From assembly GCF_003347605.1 (NCBI RefSeq), contig NZ_QDFZ01000005.1:1-64000 (forward strand): a stretch of DNA of 64,000 nucleotides. The letters run 5' to 3'. The position numbers and the translations under genes were made by a program. The stretch comes from Chryseobacterium sp. KLBC 52. Lineage in GTDB: Bacteria; Bacteroidota; Bacteroidia; Flavobacteriales; Weeksellaceae. The notes beneath the pieces are model-generated. The model was given only the letters and a program-made list of their open reading frames with translations. It ran no database searches and was not told where the DNA came from. This document shows, piece after piece, positions 14,781 to 22,653 of this stretch (position 1 is its first letter; the number at the start of each line of letters is the position of its first letter).

Positions 14781-15827
14781 TTATTTTCCAGGTTTGATGA
14801 ATACTTTCTTTTGGGGAAACTTTTCTATTTCTCCTTCTTTCAGTCCAAAATTGGTGATCACCACATCTTTAGGGTTTCCTGCCAGCCATTCACTGAGATC
14901 AATCGACTCGTAGGTACCGCTATTAAATCCGATCAACACTTTACAGACTGTATCTCCTGTATTTTTGATATAATGTCCGGCTCCCATAGGCACATATCCT
15001 ACATCACCTGCATTGAACTGTTCGGTAACAGAAACTCCTTCTGCCAAAAACACCGACATTTCTGCCTGTCCGGAAATAAAATACTGCCACTCGTCTGCAT
15101 TCGGATGCCAGTGCATTTCTCTTAAAGCTCCGGGTTGCAGCTCCAGTACAGAACCTGCCATTGTTGTGCTGATAGGAAATTCTTTATGGGTAACCAGTCT
15201 TTGCAGACCTCCACCGGGAATGATTCTTGGCTGTTGGGAATGCAGAGGATATCGGTGAAGGCTTGTCAGCTCAATGTCTGATTCCTCGGGACGGGCTGCT
15301 GCATTCACGGAGAGTTCGTCAGGAACAACTCCTGCTGCAAAGTAAACTTCTTTCTGAGGGAGTTCTGATACCTCGTCAAGACTCAAACCTAAATTTTGTG
15401 CAACGATTTCAGGAGGCATACTTGAAACAAAATCTGTAACACTGAAGGTATGGTCTTCCGAAAAATTACCATTATCAAAAATCAGGATAAAGTGGCATTC
15501 CTCTGTCCCGGTAGCCTGGATGGAATGTCCATAACCTTTCGGGAAATACCACACATCACCAGGTTCAAAATTATCAGTATAACTTTGCCCGTCCGGGTGA
15601 ATAATCGTGGTGCGTACTGTTCCTGAAATTACATAAGCCCATTCTGCAGCGTTGGCATGCCAGTGCAGCTCTCTCATACTCCCGGGCTGTAATCTCATGG
15701 AAACCCCGGCAATACCTACAGAGGCCGGAAATTCCTTTACAGAGGCTCCTCTTGTTGTACCGCCGTCATTGGTGCGGGGTTCTTTTTTTTCTAATTCGTA
15801 TTTGAAACTTAATGATGAAGGATTCAT
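14781..15827 (-). CDS. bicupin, oxalate decarboxylase family
   Basis: A 348-aa protein with two cupin domains. The first has metal ligands His55, His57 and Glu62 (RELHWHANAAEW) and a later His in FPKGYGHSIQ; the second repeats the pattern in REMHWHPNADEW with VPMGAGHYIKN. This double set matches Mn-dependent oxalate decarboxylase (OxdC), which turns oxalate into formate and CO2. No signal peptide is present. The catalytic lid Glu loop was not identified with certainty, so oxalate oxidase-like or other bicupin activity remains possible. It is the first gene of the operon ending at 12229, and a shared promoter-like 12-mer precedes it. Confidence 0.88.
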   Translation of the reverse strand: MNPSSLSFKYELEKKEPRTNDGGTTRGASVKEFPASVGIAGVSMRLQPGSMRELHWHANAAEWAYVISGTVRTTIIHPDGQSYTDNFEPGDVWYFPKGYGHSIQATGTEECHFILIFDNGNFSEDHTFSVTDFVSSMPPEIVAQNLGLSLDEVSELPQKEVYFAAGVVPDELSVNAAARPEESDIELTSLHRYPLHSQQPRIIPGGGLQRLVTHKEFPISTTMAGSVLELQPGALREMHWHPNADEWQYFISGQAEMSVFLAEGVSVTEQFNAGDVGYVPMGAGHYIKNTGDTVCKVLIGFNSGTYESIDLSEWLAGNPKDVVITNFGLKEGEIEKFPQKKVFIKPGK

Positions 15828-15866
15828 AATATTATTTTTTTGTGATTAATTCTTTGTTTTTGCTAT

Positions 15867-15878
15867 TGTAAAGCTACC
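15867..15878 (-). promoter_or_regulatory. promoter-like 12-mer upstream of the cupin operon
   Basis: On the minus strand GGTAGCTTTACA lies 40 bp upstream of the cupin start. It contains TAGCTTTA, a one-base variant of the -7 box, and is repeated exactly at 16548-16559 before the next gene, also about 35-45 bp from its start. The repeat suggests a shared promoter type or regulator. Confidence 0.4.
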
Positions 15879-15902
15879 CTGAAGTCTTGCTTTTTTTTAA
15901 GA

Positions 15903-16514
15903 TCATTCGGTGAAAAGGCAAATTGAGTCGTTGGAAATATAGCTGTAGTGCCCATATTTAAAAGGTTGGTTATATTGACCTGTTAATGCTTTGTTTTCTA
16001 TGCTATTTGCAAAATTTGGAGTTTCTTCATGATTGTGAGCATCAGAAGCAGCTTGCCTTGATGCAGCGGCATCTGCGAGGTTGATCCCGTGTTCTTTCAT
16101 ATATTCAAACATTTCAGGTGTGGCTGTCGCATGAATTTCATTGGTGTAAAGACAGGTATTTTTATCAATCTCTGTCACTTTCAGTTCCCATAAGACCTGA
16201 ACTTTTGTGCGTCCGTTTTTAGTAATTGAATCAGAGATGGAAAGCATGCGGCAATAGTCAGGACGATAAATATCTGCAATATAATGCTGTACCATCAGTG
16301 CATCTCCAATGGTTTCGACATTTAAAGACACTGGTTTACCATCAAAAGTCAAAGAAATAGCAGCTCCGATATGCTGGGTAGAGCAACGCTGATATTCGGC
16401 ATCCGGTAGGTTAAGCAGCCAGTCTGCAATATTCACTTTTTCAATAGGTGCATTGATGATGGCACTTACGCTGGAATGGGAGAGTGCGTTTTCGGGAGTT
16501 TGTAAGATTTCCAT
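15903..16514 (-). CDS. hypothetical protein, possibly SRPBCC-like
   Basis: A 203-aa cytoplasmic protein without a clear family match. The start (SSVSAIINAPIEKVNIADWLLNLP) and the following beta-rich stretch (LMVQHYIADIYRPDYCRML, KVQVLWELKVTEIDKNTCLYTNEIHATAT) resemble the START/SRPBCC fold of lipid- or polyketide-binding proteins. The C-terminal 50 residues are His/Asn-rich and look flexible. It carries the same upstream 12-mer as the cupin gene, so the two are probably co-regulated. Assignment is tentative. Confidence 0.6.
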   Translation of the reverse strand: MEILQTPENALSHSSVSAIINAPIEKVNIADWLLNLPDAEYQRCSTQHIGAAISLTFDGKPVSLNVETIGDALMVQHYIADIYRPDYCRMLSISDSITKNGRTKVQVLWELKVTEIDKNTCLYTNEIHATATPEMFEYMKEHGINLADAAASRQAASDAHNHEETPNFANSIENKALTGQYNQPFKYGHYSYISNDSICLFTE

Positions 16515-16547
16515 AGTCGTTGGTTTTGATTGTTTTATTATTAATGA

Positions 16548-16559
16548 TGTAAAGCTACC
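16548..16559 (-). promoter_or_regulatory. second copy of the promoter-like 12-mer
   Basis: GGTAGCTTTACA on the minus strand, identical to 15867-15878, begins 34 bp upstream of the start of the hypothetical gene at 16514. Confidence 0.4.
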
Positions 16560-16716
16560 AACAGACCATCATAATTTTTACTGCTGTTCGGTCAACAGGC
16601 GAAAAGTATCGTTGAATAAGCTGACACAGTTTAAATGTTAAGGAGATAAACATTATGAAAAACAAAAAAATCACTGTGGGTTACAGTGATTGAGGAAGGG
16701 TAATTTTTATAGGTGG

Positions 16717-17271
16717 TTATTTATACAGCCATTTTCTGATCAGCCTTGTATAATAGGGCATTACGGCAAATACCATCAGAAAAACAATGATTCCGGAATT
16801 GATGAGCCCGTCAGAATAATGATTGGCCGGAATAGCAAAGAACCGTAAAACAGGAATTATCAAAGCCGGAATAAGAACAGACAGCGGAAAAATCGCAGAC
16901 CATGTCGCGAGAAACTGTTTCCAGCGTACCGGAACTTTATTGCCTTCATTTTCCCCGGTAAAAAGAAAATCCAGACCGGATCTTATCTGGTAATGGTCAT
17001 TTTTTCTGAAGAACGGACTGGCTTTCCCTATCAGTTCTTTCCGATCCTCTGACTCCATCCAGTTTTTAAGATGATTAATCGTATCAAAACGGATAATGAC
17101 GGTATACACAAAAGTGAGATCAGGAATAGGGCGAACAATCTGTAGATCGATAAAGCCTTCAGAATGTCTTGTAATAGGGATAATTTCATCCAGCCATTTT
17201 TCATACTGAGGTTGTTTCCCATCCAGAATATGATGAGTGATCACTACGGAAGCACCTTGATTTTCCATCAT
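16717..17271 (-). CDS. ABM-domain protein with C-terminal membrane anchor
   Basis: A 184-aa protein. Residues 1-95 form an antibiotic-biosynthesis-monooxygenase (ABM) ferredoxin-like domain: VVITHHILDGKQPQYEKWLDEI, HSEGFIDLQIVRP and FDTINHLKNWMESEDRKELI are typical. The C-terminal half has two hydrophobic helices (about 118-142 and 150-175), so it is anchored in the inner membrane with the ABM domain in the cytoplasm. ABM proteins with this double-helix tail are widespread and uncharacterised. It is 18 bp downstream of the old-yellow-enzyme gene and part of its operon, so a role in quinone or aldehyde handling is possible. Confidence 0.82.
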   Translation of the reverse strand: MMENQGASVVITHHILDGKQPQYEKWLDEIIPITRHSEGFIDLQIVRPIPDLTFVYTVIIRFDTINHLKNWMESEDRKELIGKASPFFRKNDHYQIRSGLDFLFTGENEGNKVPVRWKQFLATWSAIFPLSVLIPALIIPVLRFFAIPANHYSDGLINSGIIVFLMVFAVMPYYTRLIRKWLYK

Positions 17272-17289
17272 TGATTTTTACGGTTTTGT

Positions 17290-18348
17290 TTAATACGCTC
17301 TTTTATACTGCCACGGAATTTCTGTTTCAGCACCTAATGCTATGGCTGAATGAATGGCAAAATAAGGATCTCTCAGATGCTCACGTGCGATGATGACCAG
17401 ATCGGCATCTCCATGGGCAATAATCGTATTGGCCTGTTCTGCTTCTGTAATCATTCCTACAGCTCCTGTTGAAATCCCGGTATGTTCTTTAATGGCTTTT
17501 GCAAAAGGAACCTGATATCCGGGAAATACTTTATCCTTGCTTACATTGGTAAATCCTCCGCCGGACGCCGTAATGAAATCTACACCGTTTTCTTTAAGGA
17601 TTTCGGAAAGTCTGATACTGTCTCCCAAAGTCCAGGCTTCCCCCGATTCTATATAGTCGGTAGAAGATATTCTTACAAAAAGAGGCATTGCAGCAGGAAT
17701 AACTTTCCTGATTTCCTGCACGGTTTCCACAAGAAAACGGATCCTGTTCTCAAAACTTCCGCCATATTCATCCTTTCTTTTGTTAATCACTGCAGAATAA
17801 AACTGATGAAATAAGTAGCCATGCGCTGCATGAAGTTCAATGGTATCAAAACCTGCTTCGATGGCACGAAGGGCTGCTTTAACAAATTTCGTCTTCAGCT
17901 CCTGTATCTCATCAATCGTGAGCTCTTCCGCAAAGACACCGTTGAATTCCTGTGCTGAAGAAGATTTTACAGTCCAGCCTCCTTCTTCCCGGGTGAGGGG
18001 TTTCATTCTTTCATTCGGGTGCTTAAGGCTTCCTTTTCCTCCTGCATGCCACAGCTGAATTCCTATTTTTGCGTCCTGTTCATGCACAAAATTCACGATG
18101 TTTCTCCATGCATTTTTCTGTTCCTCGTTCCAGATTCCTACATCGGATAATGTAGCCAGACCTTCTTCTGAAACGGCTGTACATTCGGTGAGAATTAATC
18201 CGGCTCCGCCAACAGCACGGCTTCCGAGATGGACAAGATGCCAGTTGCCCGGAACTCCGTTTTGTGCGCTGTACTGCTGCATGGGGGATAAAGCAATCCT
18301 GTTTTTTATCGTAAGATTGCGAATGTGTATCGGTGAAAATAAATTCAT
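17290..18348 (-). CDS. NADH:flavin oxidoreductase, old yellow enzyme family (YqjM/NamA-like)
   Basis: A 352-aa FMN-dependent ene-reductase. The TIM-barrel signatures are visible: N-terminal IKNRIALSPMQQYSAQNG, substrate-binding IELHAAHGYLFHQFYSAVINKR (shortened here as HAAHGYLFHQF), catalytic Tyr region and the phosphate-binding GAVGMITEAEQAN with ADLVIIAREHLRDPYFA at the end. The class (thermophilic-like/YqjM) reduces alpha,beta-unsaturated carbonyls, nitro compounds and peroxides with NAD(P)H. It lies 12 bp downstream of the hybrid sensor kinase gene and 18 bp before the ABM gene, so the three form an operon; this suggests a response to electrophile or redox stress. Confidence 0.92.
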   Translation of the reverse strand: MNLFSPIHIRNLTIKNRIALSPMQQYSAQNGVPGNWHLVHLGSRAVGGAGLILTECTAVSEEGLATLSDVGIWNEEQKNAWRNIVNFVHEQDAKIGIQLWHAGGKGSLKHPNERMKPLTREEGGWTVKSSSAQEFNGVFAEELTIDEIQELKTKFVKAALRAIEAGFDTIELHAAHGYLFHQFYSAVINKRKDEYGGSFENRIRFLVETVQEIRKVIPAAMPLFVRISSTDYIESGEAWTLGDSIRLSEILKENGVDFITASGGGFTNVSKDKVFPGYQVPFAKAIKEHTGISTGAVGMITEAEQANTIIAHGDADLVIIAREHLRDPYFAIHSAIALGAETEIPWQYKRAY

Positions 18349-18360
18349 TTTTTTCTTTTT

Positions 18361-20568
18361 TTAAATTGTTTTTGAAAATGTGTGAGCTTCGGAAACTGCT
18401 TTTGACAGAACTCCCTGCACCTCTGTCAGTATTTTTTGCAATTCAGGGGTTTCTGCTGAAGCTGTTTCAAGAATATCAAGTTTTTCCTTTAAAATAGGAT
18501 GTAATCCCATGATGGTAATACTGGATTTAAGATCGTGGGCCCATAGTTTCACATCCTGAAAATCCCCGTTTTCATAAGCTATAGTCAGTTTCTGTACATG
18601 ATTGGGAATGTTCTCAATGAACTGTTGGGTGACCATTTGTTCGAAACTTTTGTCGCCGCCGCTTACCGTCTGCATATAAGTGAGATCAATATAATGATAG
18701 TCAGCTGATCGTATTTCGTTTTTCTTTTCGTGACTGCCGTTTTCTTTAAGACCGAATTTTGAAATCAGCATAAAAAGCTCTTCTTCATTCACAGGTTTGG
18801 AAATATATTCGTTCATCCCGCGGCTCAGGCATCTTTCTCTTTCACCAGCAAGAGCATGGGCAGTCATCGCGATAATCGGAATATCCAGGCTCAGTTCTTC
18901 CCGGATTTTTTGGGCTGCTGTATATCCATCCATATGCGGCATCTGTATATCCATTAAGATCAGGTCGCATGCATTGCTTTTCAGATAACTTACTGCTTCA
19001 AGACCGTTCGACGCAATATTAAAATCAATATTCCATTGAGAAAGCAGATGTTTCATCAGGCTTTGATTAATCACATTATCATCAACCACCAGAACTTTCA
19101 GAGGCGTGTTGGATTTATCTTTAAAATAATGCGGATCAGCGATTGGCAGCACGGTAAGTTGCTCTTCAGCAATACCGTAAGGAATATAGAAATGAAATGT
19201 AGTTCCTTTACCCTGTTCACTGTTTACTTCGATGTTTCCGTTCTGCAGTATAATTAAGCTTTTCACAATGGATAAGCCCAATCCTGTTCCGCCGTAATTT
19301 CTTGTGGTCGAATCTTCTCCCTGGTTGAATCTTTCGAAGATTTCTGTGAGCTTTTCTTTGTCAATTCCAATTCCCGTATCTGAAATTTTAAATCCGAGAA
19401 CAGCAGTTTTCTCAGTTTGCTGCTTGCTGTAGATTTCAACAGAAATATTTCCCTGATGGGTAAATTTTATAGCATTTCCGATGAGGTTCACTAAGATCTG
19501 GGTCAGCCTTGTAGCATCTCCTACCAAAGTGTCAGGTATCGAAGGATCAATGGTACTCGAGAGGGTAAGATCTTTTTCCTTTGCTCTTTCTGCAAAGAAG
19601 GTTTCTACGGAATTAACCAGCCCATTAATACTGAAAATTCCGGAGGTAATGCGCATCATCCCGGCTTCTATTTTGGATAAATCAAGAATGTCGTTGATGA
19701 TCGCCATCAGATTTTCCCCGGAACGTTGTATGGAAGAGACAAATTCTGCTGAAGTTTCATCCATCGGACGTTTTTGAAGCAAATTGGTAAAACCGAGAAT
19801 TCCACTTAACGGAGTCCTGATTTCATGGCTCATATTGGCCAGGAAATTTTCCTTGGTCTGCGCTGCTACCAACGCTTTTTTCTCGGCAATATCAAGTTCA
19901 TTGATCAGCAGTCTCTGACGTTTAAACTGTCTGAGGATATGATATCCTGCAACAGAACCACTCAGGATCAGTAAGACCAGCAGTGAAATATCATAAAACC
20001 TTGCTTTTTGTCCCATTTCTTCACTTTTCTGGCTGAGTTCAACCATATTCAGCTTTCTGCTTTCATATATTTCAGCCGTGATTCTGGTAATTTCATTGGA
20101 GATATTTCTCGCACGTGGATTGGCAATGGAGGTATTGTCATCCATATTTCCCAAAGTCATATAACGCTTCAACAGCCTGTCTTTGGTTGTTTTCTTTTCC
20201 ATCGCAAGAACGCTTAACCGGTGGATCAGTTTTTCTTCCTCAGCATTTACATTATCTCTGGATAGAGAATCCAGGAAATTTTCGATCTGATTGATTTTTT
20301 GATCGATGCCTTCGAGATGCGTGGTGTCATTTGTTGCAATAGAAGCTCTGATTCTGCTTTCCACCCCCAGAATATCCCGGTCAATCTCCCGTAAATGATT
20401 GCTTGAACGCAGTTCGTTCAGCAAAGTATTATTATTTTGAATCAGCGCCTTGGTATTTCCCGCAGAATTGAGCTGAACAGCGATCAATAGGAGTGAGCCC
20501 GCAATAAATGTCAGGATAATAAAATAGCTGAATCGCTTGTTATCCATTACTGAAGATATATTTTTCAT
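18361..20568 (-). CDS. hybrid sensor histidine kinase (HisKA-HATPase-REC-Hpt)
   Basis: A 735-aa four-module phosphorelay protein. Transmembrane helices at about 13-33 and 192-212 flank an all-helical periplasmic CHASE3-like sensor. HisKA carries the phosphoacceptor His248 (FLANMSHEIRTP), the HATPase domain has DTGIGIDKEKL and GGTGLGLSIVK, the receiver domain carries Asp540 (LILMDIQMP), and a C-terminal Hpt domain carries His678 (WAHDLKSS). No coupled DNA-binding output is fused, so the Hpt must pass phosphate to a separate regulator; the LytTR protein encoded 106 bp upstream is the obvious candidate. The old yellow enzyme and ABM genes follow in the same operon. Confidence 0.95.
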   Translation of the reverse strand: MKNISSVMDNKRFSYFIILTFIAGSLLLIAVQLNSAGNTKALIQNNNTLLNELRSSNHLREIDRDILGVESRIRASIATNDTTHLEGIDQKINQIENFLDSLSRDNVNAEEEKLIHRLSVLAMEKKTTKDRLLKRYMTLGNMDDNTSIANPRARNISNEITRITAEIYESRKLNMVELSQKSEEMGQKARFYDISLLVLLILSGSVAGYHILRQFKRQRLLINELDIAEKKALVAAQTKENFLANMSHEIRTPLSGILGFTNLLQKRPMDETSAEFVSSIQRSGENLMAIINDILDLSKIEAGMMRITSGIFSINGLVNSVETFFAERAKEKDLTLSSTIDPSIPDTLVGDATRLTQILVNLIGNAIKFTHQGNISVEIYSKQQTEKTAVLGFKISDTGIGIDKEKLTEIFERFNQGEDSTTRNYGGTGLGLSIVKSLIILQNGNIEVNSEQGKGTTFHFYIPYGIAEEQLTVLPIADPHYFKDKSNTPLKVLVVDDNVINQSLMKHLLSQWNIDFNIASNGLEAVSYLKSNACDLILMDIQMPHMDGYTAAQKIREELSLDIPIIAMTAHALAGERERCLSRGMNEYISKPVNEEELFMLISKFGLKENGSHEKKNEIRSADYHYIDLTYMQTVSGGDKSFEQMVTQQFIENIPNHVQKLTIAYENGDFQDVKLWAHDLKSSITIMGLHPILKEKLDILETASAETPELQKILTEVQGVLSKAVSEAHTFSKTI

Positions 20569-20674
20569 AATTAACGGTCTGATTTAAAATAAATACAGAT
20601 GGAGGTTGATTACCCCTCAATTGTTAAGGGATTAAGATCAAAAGCAGAGTGAGATTTCTGATGGCCTGCTACGG

Positions 20675-21370
20675 CTAAAAGACATTCATTCTCGTGTTGA
20701 GTGCTTTTCTATATGCATCTGCCACGGGAATGAATTTACCATTAATCATAATACCGCCGTCCTGAAGGGTGTCGATTTTGCCAACAGAAACAATATAGGA
20801 ACGGTGGACTCTTATAAAATGATCCTTTGGGAGACGTTCTTCGGCCGTTTTCATTTTACCATGAATGGCAAACATCTTTTCTTTGGTATAGAACTTCACA
20901 TAATCACCCATGGCTTCTGCATAGAAAATGTCATCCAGCTTTAAGCGTCTTGTGATATTGGAATCTCTCACAAAAAGAAACTCATCCCTGGTGATTTCCA
21001 CATTTTCTTTTCTGCTTTCAAGAATCGTCTGAGCCTTGCTTACTGCCTGCAGAAATCTGACCGGCATAATGGGCTTCAGAAGATAATCTGCAATATTAAG
21101 CTCAAACGCTTCCAATGCATATTCTTTTTTTGAGGTCGTGAAAATGATGATAGTCTCTTTACCGGAAAGCGTTTTCGTGAGTTCAATTCCTGTCATTTCC
21201 GGCATTTCTATATCGAGAAATATGAGATCGACAGAATTGGACTGAAGGTAATGATACGCTTCTATGGCATTGGAAAACTCGCTGACAATGGAAAGATCCG
21301 GAACCTGTTTTGCGAGATGTGCCAATGTTGTTCTTGCAATATCATTATCATCCACGATTAAGGCTTTCAT
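20675..21370 (-). CDS. LytTR-family response regulator
   Basis: A 231-aa regulator. The receiver domain (1-120) has acidic DD at 7-8 and phosphoacceptor Asp53 (FLDIEMPEMTG), Thr/Lys of the active site in IIFTTSKKEYALEAF, and the switch region ADYLLKPI. The LytTR DNA-binding domain covers about 128-228 with IFYAEAMGDYVKFYT, HFIRVHRSYIVSVGKID and the terminal IPVADAYRK. LytTR regulators bind paired direct repeats. It lies directly upstream of the hybrid kinase gene on the same strand and is probably its output. A perfect -7 box precedes it. Confidence 0.93.
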   Translation of the reverse strand: MKALIVDDNDIARTTLAHLAKQVPDLSIVSEFSNAIEAYHYLQSNSVDLIFLDIEMPEMTGIELTKTLSGKETIIIFTTSKKEYALEAFELNIADYLLKPIMPVRFLQAVSKAQTILESRKENVEITRDEFLFVRDSNITRRLKLDDIFYAEAMGDYVKFYTKEKMFAIHGKMKTAEERLPKDHFIRVHRSYIVSVGKIDTLQDGGIMINGKFIPVADAYRKALNTRMNVF

Positions 21371-21394
21371 AGGTATAGTTGTTTATGATTTACA

Positions 21395-21402
21395 CAAAGA
21401 TA
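21395..21402 (-). promoter_or_regulatory. -7 element of the LytTR regulator gene
   Basis: TATCTTTG on the minus strand ends 25 bp before the start codon; a TTG at the -33 distance is not evident. Confidence 0.45.
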
Positions 21403-21424
21403 ATTATTCCTTTTTTATTTTGTG

Positions 21425-21898
21425 TTATCTGAAATAGGAACGGATCATCCAGGCCATTTCCTCATGGGTTTCCATAAGACCTGTAATGAAATCACTGGTA
21501 CCATAATCTTTATACGTTTCTGCAAATGGAGTAATATTTCCGCGGAGAAATTCGATGATGCTTTCATGATCACTTAATAAATCTTTCATGTACCCTAAAC
21601 CATCGTTTGTTCTTTCGCTGTATTCTGTTAAATGAGTCAGTTCCAGATAGGTTTTCATTGTTGCCGGAGCATAATGCCCGATTTTACGCATTCTTTCCGC
21701 AACATTGTCAATCAGTTCATCCAGTTGTTTATACTGTTCTTCGAAGAATATATGGTGGGCATGGAAGTTATCGCCGGTTACATTCCAGTGAGCGTTTCTT
21801 GTTTTGATGTAAAGAAGCGTTTCGTCTGCTAATAATTTTGCTAATTGTTCTGCAACGGCTTCTGTATTTTTTTCTGTAATTCCGATTTTTGTTTTCAT
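21425..21898 (-). CDS. dps: Dps-family DNA-protection ferritin
   Basis: A 157-aa mini-ferritin. The ferroxidase ligands typical of Dps are visible: His in RNAHWNVTGDNFHAHH and the Asp/Glu in FEEQYKQLDELIDNVAERMR. These residues lie at the subunit interface of the dodecamer, which oxidises Fe(II) with H2O2 and shields DNA. The N-terminus is short and Lys-poor, so direct DNA binding is not assured. It stands next to the LytTR regulator and the redox operons, which supports an oxidative-stress theme, and is the last intact gene before the tRNA 3' duplicate. Confidence 0.93.
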   Translation of the reverse strand: MKTKIGITEKNTEAVAEQLAKLLADETLLYIKTRNAHWNVTGDNFHAHHIFFEEQYKQLDELIDNVAERMRKIGHYAPATMKTYLELTHLTEYSERTNDGLGYMKDLLSDHESIIEFLRGNITPFAETYKDYGTSDFITGLMETHEEMAWMIRSYFR

Positions 21899-22062
21899 AA
21901 TAATAAGATTTTAGTTGAGCATTATTGCTTTTTCTGAGGTAAAGGTCTTTCATAATCTGATAAAACGATCTTTATTTTCGGCGAACGGGCAGAATCAATC
22001 GGTGAGAAGTGGATAATTTCCGCTTTCTTTAAGTTTCAAAATAATATAACAGATAATCTTAT

Positions 22063-22084
22063 GTTCTAGTCCCGTATTCTCCAC
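22063..22084 (+). repeat. duplicate of the tRNA-Ala 3' end (candidate att site)
   Basis: TCCCGTATTCTCCAC (22070-22084) is identical to positions 10751-10765, the T-arm and acceptor 3' strand of the tRNA-Ala gene, in the same orientation. A further GTTC lies at the corresponding place upstream, so 19 of 22 positions match. The rest of the tRNA is absent. Such 3'-end copies arise when an integrase inserts an element into a tRNA gene. The intact gene is 11.3 kb to the left and an integrase remnant begins about 150 bp to the right. Confidence 0.75.
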
Positions 22085-22230
22085 GTGGTACAATTCATAA
22101 AATCTTTATAAAGTACAAAAAGATAGATAAATCCTGCAAAAATTGATTTTTTGTAGGTTTTTTTTGTAAAAGAAATGATATAGCTTTCAAATAGACTCAT
22201 AATTTTTGTGGCAAAATCGTGGCAACTTTA

Positions 22231-22394
22231 TTTTTTTTAAGTTCAAAAAACAAATCTACTCGTATAATTTATGTTAGGATAGCCATAGATGGCAGCTTCC
22301 ACGAAAAGAAAATGGGATATTAATCACTGAGACCAAAAAGAAGGAAAAGCCATAGATATAAAAGAAGATGTAAGATCCTTAAATGCTTTACATT
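22231..22394 (+). pseudogene. decayed N-terminus of a tyrosine recombinase (integrase)
   Basis: Two frame segments together read like the arm-type DNA-binding domain of Bacteroidetes phage/ICE integrases. Frame from 22255: STRIIYVRIAIDG. Then, after a +1 shift near 22294, the other frame from 22298 reads STKRKWDINH, stop, DQKEGKAIDIKEDVRSLNA. Intact relatives continue this pattern as (I)YVRI-x-(V/I)DG ... STKRKWDP ... (A)xGxxEDARxLNAYLD. The frameshift, an in-frame stop and the lack of any catalytic R-H-x-x-R-Y part show that it is dead. Its place next to the tRNA-Ala 3' copy fits an integration module. Confidence 0.65.
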
Positions 22395-22653
22395 TTTATT
22401 CTTTCTCTCTAAAATTCTATTTGAAATATTTTAACATGAAATATACCTCTTACCAGTCCGGGATAATGGATTTTATTTTTTTAAGTTGTCTGATTTGTTA
22501 TATCATACAGCTTATTATTTGATAGGAACGTTTGTGGATATTTTTCCACAAACCTGTACATGTATTTCCACTGCATTTGGAAAATTTTTACCTCTCTATT
22601 AGCATACCTTTACCTCGTCATAATATCAGTTACGATATGTAAAACAATAATGA
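22395..22653 (+). other. non-coding gap after the integrase remnant
   Basis: No gene was found. A 7-bp inverted repeat, TTTGTGG (22531-22537) with CCACAAA (22546-22552), lacks a T tract and was not called a terminator. The promoter of the following gene could not be placed; TACCTTTA near 22605 is a weak candidate. Confidence 0.4.

Noticed and set aside
22531..22552. Inverted repeat TTTGTGG/CCACAAA as a terminator
   Set aside because: No T tract follows on either strand and no gene ends here.
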